DNA of 5,415 bases, taken from the NCBI GenBank assembly GCA_013298335.1, contig JAAFHI010000306.1:1-5415 (forward strand), in the 5' to 3' direction. Below, in pieces: positions 1-5,415 of this stretch (the stretch's first letter is position 1; every line of letters begins with the position of its first letter). The position numbers and the translations under genes were made by a program. This stretch comes from Actinomycetota bacterium. Its GTDB lineage: Bacteria; Acidobacteriota; Blastocatellia; Chloracidobacteriales; Chloracidobacteriaceae. A model generated the notes under the pieces. The model saw nothing but the letters and a program-made list of their open reading frames with translations. It made no database searches and was not told where the DNA came from.

Positions 1-3000
1 GTAGTTGGCGCGGTTGAACAGATTGAAGAACTCGACGCGGAGATCGAGCCGCTGGTTTTCGAAAAACTCGAATTTCTTGTTGATGGAGAAATCCACGGTG
101 GCGATTCCCTGGCCGCGGAAGGTGTTGCGTCCGATGGCGCCGTTCGAGCCGGGCGCGCCGAGCAGCGCCCGGATGTCGGTGGGAGGAACGATGCGGGTCC
201 GTCCGTTTTCGACGAAGACCAGCCCGTTCGTCGAATTGATCCGGTCACTGAGGTTGCCGTCGAAGTTCACGTCGAACGGCGCGGTGATGGTGTAGGGCTG
301 GCCGGTCGAGAACGCCCCGATGGCCGCCACCTGGAAGCCGCCGAGGAAGCGGTTTTTCTGGAAGAACGGCAGTTCGTAAATGGCGCTGAAGACGAACCGG
401 TGACGGGTGTCGAAACTCGACGAACCGCGCTCCGACCGCCGGTCGAAACTGTTCTGGGGAAGAATGTCGTTGCCGGCCAGCGCGAAGAGGTCGGACGCAT
501 CGTCAATCGCGTGCGACCAGGTGTAGGCGGTCGTGAACTGCAATCCCTTCGAAAACCGTTTGTTCGCCTGGAGTTGCAGGCTGTGGTACATCGACGAGGC
601 ATCCGACTGGATCAGCGTGAAGGAGCCGATGCCGGGAATCGGACGGTCCGTCGCGCCGGGCAGGCGCGGCGCGTTGATGGTGCCCGAGAAGACCGGGATC
701 GAACCGTTGGCGACGATGCCGGTCACGTTGGGAATGCCGTTGGGGCCGAGATTCGGGGTGGTCTGGCGCAGGAGGCTCGTGCCGCGCGTCCCGACGTAGG
801 CCGCCGAGATGAAAAAGTCGCGGGCGAGTTCCCGCTCGATGCCGAGACTCCACTGCTGCGAGAACGGCGTCTTGAGGGTGCGTTCCGGCAGCACGAAGCC
901 CGCGCCGCCCGCCTGGAAGAAGGGCGCGAGCGCGTTCAGCAGCGTCACCGGGTTCTGGTAGAGCGCCGTCGCGCCCTGATTGAACGTGTTGAGCGTGCCC
1001 GGTCTGACAATCGGGAAGAACGTGTTTCCGACGTTGAACCCGGTTCGAATCGGGTTGAACAACTGGAAGCCGTTTCCGTCATTGAAGTCCACGCTCGACA
1101 GGTTGAGCGTGATGAAGTTCGGGAAAACGTTGCGCGACTGGCTCACGACCGCGCCGGGAACCTGGTCGTAATACAGGCCATAACCGCCGCGAATCGACGT
1201 CTTGCCGTCCTTGAAGGGGTCCCACGCGATTCCGAAATAGGGCGCGACGTTGTTGTTGTCGAATTCGTAAATATCCCGCCGCCCCGTCAGAAATGCGCCC
1301 AGTCCGGGGTTCTGCCCGATGAGCGTGGCCAGATCGGCGGACTGGAACGACTGCTCGATGCGGTTGTTCACCTCGCGGGGCACGCCGTTGCGTTCATAGC
1401 GCAGTCCGTAGTTGACGGTCAGATTGGGCCGGACCTTGAACTGATCGCTCACGAAGAAGTTGTACTGCGTGTAGCGCAGCCCGATGGTGGCGTCCGGGTT
1501 GGCCGCGATGGTCTGAAGAAATCCGGTGGCGGTTCCGACCGCCGCGAAATCGGTGCCGGGGACGAACCCGGAGAGTACGCCGCCGCCGCCGACCGGCGCG
1601 CCGTTGAAATCGAGCCGCGGACGCGAGTTGCGCGGCTGGTTGCTGTTGAGTTGCGCCCGGCGAATGTCCACCCCGAAGGTCAGGCGGTGCGCGCCGATGC
1701 CGAACGAGGCGGTGTCGGCGATCTGGAAGGTGTTGTTCACCCGGTTCTGCGGGAAGTTGAAGACATCCACGCCGACCGGGCTGAAGCCGGAAACGTTCAG
1801 TTGCCCGATTGGACCGAGGGCGTTTTCAACCGTCCCCGACGTCACGTAGCTCGGATTCGCCGGAGAGAGGGTGACATTCACGACCTGCGTCGCGTTGAGC
1901 AGGAAGGGCGTGTTCGGCAAGGCTGCCGAGGGAATCAGGAAGGGATTGCGGACTTCGCGGAATTCGAGCCGCGTGCGTCCGAAGGAGCCCCGGAGCTGAT
2001 TGCTGAACCGGGAGGAAAGCTGGGTATCGAGAAACAGCGACAGGTTCTGGGTGCCGACTCGGGGCCGCAGCGAGGAAAACAGCGCCTCGCCCGTCACCGG
2101 CAGGGTCGTGTTGTCGCGCGAGAAGTTGTAGCGCCCGGTGAGCGTGTGTTCGCGGCTGAACAGTTCAAAGGTCCGCGCCGCCTTGATCGAAAACACCACT
2201 CCGTCGGCGCTCGCCGGAAGGACTTGCGTGAAGGTGTTCGATCCGTAGGGTCCGCGGGGGTTGTTGGGGAAGGGAAACAGGCTGAACACGGCGTCGCCCG
2301 TGATTGAGGTCGGGAAAATCGGCGTGCCGCCGCCGGTCACCAGACCCGTGTCGCCGCTGGAGAACAAACCCCGCTGCGCCACCGTCGGCACGGCGAAGTT
2401 CGATTCCTGCGAGGCGTTGATGCGCTGAACTTCGAACGCGCCGAAGAAAAAGCCGCGCGGACCGAGCGGGCCGCCGAGAAACGCCCCCGCCTGCACGCGG
2501 GTGAAGGGGTTTTCATTTCCGACCTGATTGCGCGGCGCGAGCGGCGCGCCATCCAGCAGAATCGGGAGTCCGTTGGTGAAGGTGGAAGTAATCGGGAAGG
2601 TCGCCGGTCCGCCGGTGAGGTCGAAGGGGCTGCGGGAAATCAGGCGCTGGTCGGTAAAGAAGCCCTGGGCCCCGCCGTGGAAGTTGCGGCTGCCGCCGCG
2701 CGAGACGGCGTTGACCTGCGCGCCGAGGTTCCGTCCGTACTGCGGCTCGGCCAGCGCGGTCGAAATCCGGAAATCCTGGACGCTTTCAATCGGCTGGGCG
2801 ACGAGCGAGGTAAACCCCTGCCGCCGGACACCGATGTCTTCATCATTGTTGTCCGAACCGTCCACCGTGAAGTTGTTCGACCGGCTGCGGAGGCCGTTCA
2901 CCGCGAACTGGCCCGACGTGCCGACGCCCGCGCCGACCCCCGGTCCGGCGGAGGTGCCGATCGGCTGCGGCGGAAGCGCCACGCCGGGAAACAGAAACGC

Positions 3001-3534
3001 AAAGGCGTCAAAGGTACGAATGCCGGGAAGCGGAAGGGCGTCGAGTTGACGGCGGTCGATGTTGCCGCCGCGGGTCGCGCCGGTGAGATCGACCAGTCCG
3101 GCCCCGCCTTCCTCGGCGGCATTCGTCGAAGGCGTCGGCGTGGGCGTCGGTGCAGTCGTGGTGGCACCTTTTTTGACCAGACCGATGAGTGTTTTGGCGA
3201 GTTCATTGTCCTTGCTCAGTCGAACGATGAACTGACCCGTCGAGGAAACGCCCTCGCGCTGTTCAAAACCGTCGCAATCGGCGACAACCGTATAGGTCCC
3301 GGGCGCGAGCAATCCGATGGTGAAATTTCCGTTGGCGTCCGTCACGGTCGAGCGCGGAAGGCCGGTGTCGTTGTTGGTGGCAGTGACTTTCGCCCCGGGA
3401 ACCGGTCCGCTGCCCGAGATATCGTAAACCTGACCCTTGATTGAACCGGTGGTTGGCCCCTGGGCAAAAGCCAGGGGCGCCGTACCGCAGGTCATTCCGA
3501 CCAGAATCAAAAGCGCGATAAGCTTTTTCAACAT
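1..3534 (-). CDS. Oar-like TonB-dependent outer-membrane receptor with N-terminal carboxypeptidase-regulatory-like domain (3' end cut by window edge)
   Basis: The reading frame stays open for 1178 codons from the ATG at 3534-3532 to base 1, with no stop; translating the whole frame showed no frameshift. Residues 1-24 form a signal peptide (KK, a hydrophobic core, then cleavage after AFA before Q25). Residues about 33-95 form a carboxypeptidase-regulatory-like beta-sandwich (PVPGAKVTATNNDTG, TDANGNFTIGLLAPGTYTV). A Thr/Pro linker (about 124-138) leads to a plug-like region (about 156-293) with FAVNGLRSRSNNFTVDGSDN and NAVSRGGSRNFHGGAQGFF. The rest is a large beta-barrel with family hallmarks: GGPLGPRGFFFGAFE (354-368), AAYVGTRGTSLLR (from 911), TAYTWSHAIDD (1002-1012), SFDTRHRFVFSAIYELP (1040-1056) and LRVEFFNLFNRANY (1165-1178). 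In this family that last motif lies near the C-terminus, so probably only some 30-60 residues are missing. It should sit in the outer membrane. The family includes Myxococcus Oar and many acidobacterial receptors whose substrates are unknown. No clear TonB box is visible. The start is supported by a strong Shine-Dalgarno and the signal peptide. The class is secure; substrate and TonB dependence are not. Confidence 0.93.
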   Translation of the reverse strand, partial: MLKKLIALLILVGMTCGTAPLAFAQGPTTGSIKGQVYDISGSGPVPGAKVTATNNDTGLPRSTVTDANGNFTIGLLAPGTYTVVADCDGFEQREGVSSTGQFIVRLSKDNELAKTLIGLVKKGATTTAPTPTPTPSTNAAEEGGAGLVDLTGATRGGNIDRRQLDALPLPGIRTFDAFAFLFPGVALPPQPIGTSAGPGVGAGVGTSGQFAVNGLRSRSNNFTVDGSDNNDEDIGVRRQGFTSLVAQPIESVQDFRISTALAEPQYGRNLGAQVNAVSRGGSRNFHGGAQGFFTDQRLISRSPFDLTGGPATFPITSTFTNGLPILLDGAPLAPRNQVGNENPFTRVQAGAFLGGPLGPRGFFFGAFEVQRINASQESNFAVPTVAQRGLFSSGDTGLVTGGGTPIFPTSITGDAVFSLFPFPNNPRGPYGSNTFTQVLPASADGVVFSIKAARTFELFSREHTLTGRYNFSRDNTTLPVTGEALFSSLRPRVGTQNLSLFLDTQLSSRFSNQLRGSFGRTRLEFREVRNPFLIPSAALPNTPFLLNATQVVNVTLSPANPSYVTSGTVENALGPIGQLNVSGFSPVGVDVFNFPQNRVNNTFQIADTASFGIGAHRLTFGVDIRRAQLNSNQPRNSRPRLDFNGAPVGGGGVLSGFVPGTDFAAVGTATGFLQTIAANPDATIGLRYTQYNFFVSDQFKVRPNLTVNYGLRYERNGVPREVNNRIEQSFQSADLATLIGQNPGLGAFLTGRRDIYEFDNNNVAPYFGIAWDPFKDGKTSIRGGYGLYYDQVPGAVVSQSRNVFPNFITLNLSSVDFNDGNGFQLFNPIRTGFNVGNTFFPIVRPGTLNTFNQGATALYQNPVTLLNALAPFFQAGGAGFVLPERTLKTPFSQQWSLGIERELARDFFISAAYVGTRGTSLLRQTTPNLGPNGIPNVTGIVANGSIPVFSGTINAPRLPGATDRPIPGIGSFTLIQSDASSMYHSLQLQANKRFSKGLQFTTAYTWSHAIDDASDLFALAGNDILPQNSFDRRSERGSSSFDTRHRFVFSAIYELPFFQKNRFLGGFQVAAIGAFSTGQPYTITAPFDVNFDGNLSDRINSTNGLVFVENGRTRIVPPTDIRALLGAPGSNGAIGRNTFRGQGIATVDFSINKKFEFFENQRLDLRVEFFNLFNRANY
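3131..3148 (-). repeat. Three tandem 6-bp units encoding a Thr-Pro linker
   Basis: On the plus strand the bases read as three near-identical hexamers (ggcgtc, ggcgtg, ggcgtc). On the coding strand they give most of the alternating Pro-Thr run at residues 129-135 of the receptor. The run separates the N-terminal carboxypeptidase-regulatory-like domain from the plug, so it most likely acts as an extended flexible spacer. Short in-frame hexamers like this can change copy number without breaking the frame, but nothing here shows that they do. Confidence 0.6.
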
Positions 3535-3543
3535 GTGTTTCGG

Positions 3544-3553
3544 CTCCTCCTTT
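3544..3553 (-). promoter_or_regulatory. Strong Shine-Dalgarno for the receptor gene
   Basis: The minus strand reads AAAGGAGGAG, followed by nine bases (CCGAAACAC) before the ATG at 3534. This is an almost ideal anti-16S match and spacing. It decides the start codon and suggests efficient translation of the receptor. The upstream PEGA gene has no comparable site. Confidence 0.85.
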
Positions 3554-3621
3554 GACGATCAACTTCTCGTTCAGGCGTTTCAAATGGGAATTGGTGGTCT
3601 CCAGCCCGACAATCGCTCAGG

Positions 3622-3633
3622 AAATAATTAATT
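3622..3633. promoter_or_regulatory. AT-rich island in the 213-base intergenic region, possible promoter or operator
   Basis: Twelve bases with no G or C (plus strand AAATAATTAATT, containing the palindrome AATTAATT at 3626-3633) stand out in a high-GC setting, about 90 bases upstream of the receptor start. The flank holds a small inverted repeat (GCCGC at 3634-3638, GCGGC at 3641-3645). Two direct copies of GGGATTTC (3646-3653 and 3665-3672) start 19 bases apart. These could be the melting region of a promoter with operator half-sites, but no convincing -35/-10 pair with 16-18 base spacing was found on the minus strand, so a promoter call is tentative. Confidence 0.3.
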
Positions 3634-3684
3634 GCCGCGAGCGGCGGGATTTCGACCGAGAAAAGGGATTTCCTAAATACGGGA

Positions 3685-3710
3685 CTACCGGACCGTCGCC
3701 GATCCGGTAG
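3685..3710 (-). terminator. Hairpin after the PEGA gene: possible weak terminator, attenuator or operator
   Basis: CTACCGGA (3685-3692) and TCCGGTAG (3703-3710) are perfect 8-bp inverted repeats around a 10-base loop, 37 bases after the PEGA stop codon on the minus strand. The position suits a transcription end or an RNA-stabilising 3' hairpin. The minus-strand sequence after the stem (TCCCGTATTTAGG) lacks a proper T run, so it is not a classical intrinsic terminator. It could reduce rather than stop read-through into the receptor gene, or be a protein-binding dyad. Confidence 0.4.
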
Positions 3711-3747
3711 CAAAACTTCCATCTTTTACGGACGTTCGAACCGACGT

Positions 3748-5139
3748 TCAAAAGGGCGAGGTCACCACGGACAGGACCACCGCCTCTTCACCATCAATCG
3801 TTCCGAAACCGATATTACCAAAAGAAAAGGTGGTGTCGGTCAGTACGCTCATCGGTTGCGGGCCCTCGGCTCTGGGCGCACTGGCAAGTTGCAGCAAATG
3901 CCGGATGACGCCCCCCTTGGCCTCAACCACGACGTGATACACCTCGTTCGGATTCGAAAGGTCGTCGACGATGGTATCCGATTTCAGCAGTTTGCGTTCA
4001 CCATCCTGACACAGATAGGTCCGGAAGGTCTTGGGCGTGCCGGCTTTGGTGCCGCACAACTGGAACAGGTAGTAATTCCGGGCATCTGCCGCACGAACGA
4101 TCCACACCGCGCCTTTGCCGTTGAGAAATTTGACGTCGAACTCCATCTTGAAGTCCTTGTAACGGTTGTAGGGCTCCTTGCGGAAGCCGAATCCCGGCCC
4201 GCGGACGTTCATCTTTCCCTTTTCGACCTTCCAGGTGGCGGGCTTTTCCCAGAACGCCGCGCCATCGGTGAAGAAATCGGCGGATTCGTCCGAAAACTTC
4301 ACCCGTGTCAGCGGAATCGTCACGGAAACATCGCCCGGTTCAAAGGTCTGGGTCTTTTCGGCAGGGTCAAACTCGGTCTTGACGAGTCGGACCGTGTGAC
4401 TGCCCGGCGGAATGGCCAGCACGCCCGTCCGACCGGAGTCGGCGATGCTGCCGCGGAACGCATTGTCGATGTAGACCTGTGCCCCGACTTCGCCCATCAC
4501 GGTCAGATTGACGATGGCAGGCTGGAACTTCGGCGTCACGTTGGTTTCCGCGCCGCCCTCGACCGGAACTTTCAACTCCTTCGCCACGATGCTCGGGTGT
4601 GAAATCTTCACCAGATGCTCCCCGATGGGAATGTTGAGCACCTGGACCTGATTCTTTTCCTTGACGAATTTCAGGTCGGCCTCGGCGGGAGACTGACCGT
4701 CAATGGTTACCCGGTAATCCGCGTCCACCGGACCGATGACGATGGATCCCGTGGTCGGCGTGAGTTCGACGTCCTCGATGGTCGGTTTCCGGGGAGTAAT
4801 GACGACCTTGCGCTCCTCGGGCTTGTACCGGCTGGCCGAGAGCAGCAGCGCGTATTCCCCGCGCGGCAACTCCACCTGAAGTTCGCCCTCGACGGCGACC
4901 TCGTTCTTGATGGTTTTTCCGTTGCGCGTGATGGCGACCCGCGCGTCCGGCGGATCGGTCGAGAGATACAAAACCCCGTTGGTGACGACTTTCGCGGCCA
5001 CCGGTTTTTTCACCGGATTTTTCGGTCGCGTGCGGGTCGCCTTCTTGACCGGCGTGTCGTATTCCTTCTGCGCTGAAACGGTTGCGGCGAACGACAGGCC
5101 GACGAGACATGAAAGGAACAGAAAAATTGAATGGCGCAT
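3748..5139 (-). CDS. Secreted protein with three PEGA-like modules and a C-terminal lectin-like beta-sandwich
   Basis: A complete 463-residue protein. Residues 1-23 are a signal peptide (RH, then hydrophobic FLFLSCLVGLSFAA, cleavage after VSA). A Lys/Pro-rich segment (about 27-51) follows. Three beta-rich PEGA-like modules come next: about 55-127 (STDPPDARVAI, LPRGEYALLLSASRYKPEER), about 131-205 (GSIVIGPVDADYRVTIDG, IPIGEHLVKISHP) and about 208-279 (GAQVYIDNAFRGSI, IPPGSHTVRLVKTEFDPAEK). Residues about 285-458 resemble the concanavalin-like fold of LamG/DUF1080-type domains (FWEKPATWKVEKGKM, YKDFKMEFDVKF, GAVWIVRAADARNYYLFQL, and a closing GNIGFGTIDGEEAVVLSVV). Cys362 and Cys377 could form a disulfide. 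PEGA modules are thought to bind or present ligands at the cell surface, and the C-terminal fold often binds carbohydrate; no catalytic site is evident. The start is fixed by an in-frame TAA at 5148-5146, just upstream. There is no recognisable Shine-Dalgarno. It lies 60 bases after the SUMF1-like gene and is probably cotranscribed with it. The exact ligand is unknown. Confidence 0.9.
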   Translation of the reverse strand: MRHSIFLFLSCLVGLSFAATVSAQKEYDTPVKKATRTRPKNPVKKPVAAKVVTNGVLYLSTDPPDARVAITRNGKTIKNEVAVEGELQVELPRGEYALLLSASRYKPEERKVVITPRKPTIEDVELTPTTGSIVIGPVDADYRVTIDGQSPAEADLKFVKEKNQVQVLNIPIGEHLVKISHPSIVAKELKVPVEGGAETNVTPKFQPAIVNLTVMGEVGAQVYIDNAFRGSIADSGRTGVLAIPPGSHTVRLVKTEFDPAEKTQTFEPGDVSVTIPLTRVKFSDESADFFTDGAAFWEKPATWKVEKGKMNVRGPGFGFRKEPYNRYKDFKMEFDVKFLNGKGAVWIVRAADARNYYLFQLCGTKAGTPKTFRTYLCQDGERKLLKSDTIVDDLSNPNEVYHVVVEAKGGVIRHLLQLASAPRAEGPQPMSVLTDTTFSFGNIGFGTIDGEEAVVLSVVTSPF

Positions 5140-5199
5140 GGGAAGTTACTTGAGGTGGATGCGCCCTCCGCTCCGAAGTCGGGCAACGGACAGACACAG

Positions 5200-5415
5200 T
5201 CAGGGGGTTACATCCTTCGCGCACCGGAAACCGACCGAGGGCGAAGCTTTGGTTTCGGGGAATACCGCGCGGCCGTAGGTATAGGCATACGACTTGTTGC
5301 GCTCATAACTGCCGCCCCGGACGATCCGGCCTTCCTTGGGCACGGCGGCGCTATTGGGATACAGCTCGAACCTGGAAGCCGTCAATTCCGCAACGTTTCC
5401 GCACAAGTCGAAGAC
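5200..5415 (-). CDS. C-terminal end of a SUMF1/formylglycine-generating-enzyme-like protein (5' end outside window)
   Basis: The last 71 residues are visible, ending in TGA at 5202-5200. They match the closing part of the FGE-sulfatase (SUMF1/EgtB/PvdO) fold: DLCGNVAEL (residues 3-11 of the fragment; the family usually has GNVWEW), RIVRGGSY (30-37) and SPSVGFRCAKD (58-68). True formylglycine-generating enzymes carry two copper-binding catalytic cysteines shortly after the GGSY motif (Cys336 and Cys341 in human SUMF1). Aligned by eye, these positions are Arg39 and Ala44 here, and both Trp of GNVWEW are Ala and Leu. It is therefore unlikely to convert sulfatase cysteines. Family members without these cysteines serve other roles, and in acidobacteria the domain is often attached to protein kinases or other modules; the missing N-terminus prevents a decision. 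It is the first visible gene of the likely operon with the PEGA protein. Confidence 0.85.
   Translation of the reverse strand, partial: VFDLCGNVAELTASRFELYPNSAAVPKEGRIVRGGSYERNKSYAYTYGRAVFPETKASPSVGFRCAKDVTP

Noticed and set aside
400..2307. A 635-codon open frame on the plus strand, rich in Arg, Val, Glu and Gly.
   Set aside because: It lies exactly antisense to the receptor barrel, in register with its codons, in high-GC DNA where antisense stops are rare. The protein has no recognisable domain, while the minus strand gives a full set of receptor motifs.
3131..3148. Tandem hexamers as a phase-variation switch.
   Set aside because: The unit is six bases, so copy changes stay in frame. With only three units, the simple reading is a Thr-Pro linker.
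2677..3444. A 255-codon plus-strand open frame over the receptor N-terminus.
   Set aside because: It has the same codon register as the receptor gene, low-complexity Arg/Gly-rich composition and no domain. It is a shadow.
3263..3583. A 106-codon minus-strand frame starting upstream of the receptor ATG.
   Set aside because: It overlaps the receptor start in another frame, shows no domain, and the strong Shine-Dalgarno is placed for the receptor ATG at 3534.
3731..3749. Direct repeat GACGTTC (3731-3737 and 3743-3749) around the PEGA stop codon.
   Set aside because: Only seven bases, partly inside coding sequence, and expected by chance at this composition; no attachment site or insertion boundary is nearby.
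3856..4602. A 248-codon plus-strand open frame opposite the PEGA gene.
   Set aside because: It is the antisense of the PEGA/lectin coding region, with no signal peptide or family motif; the minus-strand protein has both.
5096..5139. Lipoprotein signal on the PEGA protein (Cys at residue 11).
   Set aside because: The residues before the Cys (FLS) are a poor lipobox and the hydrophobic stretch before it is too short; a type I signal peptide cut after VSA fits better.

Overview
The window reads as a stretch of a high-GC Gram-negative genome, most likely an acidobacterium. That assignment is an inference from three things: a very large Oar-type outer-membrane receptor with an N-terminal carboxypeptidase-regulatory-like domain, a family greatly expanded in Acidobacteriota; a PEGA-domain secreted protein; and a SUMF1-like gene beside them. 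No rRNA or other phylogenetic marker is present to confirm it.

All three genes lie on the minus strand, so the window reads from right to left. At the right edge (5200-5415) is the C-terminal end of a formylglycine-generating-enzyme-like (SUMF1/EgtB/PvdO superfamily) protein whose start lies outside the window. After a 60-base gap comes a complete 463-residue secreted protein (3748-5139) with three PEGA-type beta modules and a C-terminal lectin-like beta-sandwich. A 213-base gap (3535-3747) holds a perfect 8-bp inverted repeat, a short AT-rich island and a strong Shine-Dalgarno. It is followed by an Oar/TonB-dependent-receptor-like protein (1-3534), open for 1178 codons with no stop and running off the left edge probably only a few dozen codons before its end.

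Every protein here whose N-terminus is visible carries a signal peptide, and the domains are typical of extracytoplasmic ones: peptide or carbohydrate binding, surface anchoring and outer-membrane transport. The SUMF1-like and PEGA genes are close enough to be cotranscribed. The receptor may be a third operon member or a separately controlled unit behind the hairpin. A joint role in handling a surface or imported substrate is plausible but rests only on co-orientation and domain types. No mobile element, CRISPR array, tRNA, rRNA or phage signal was seen. The long open frames on the plus strand are antisense shadows of the receptor and PEGA genes.
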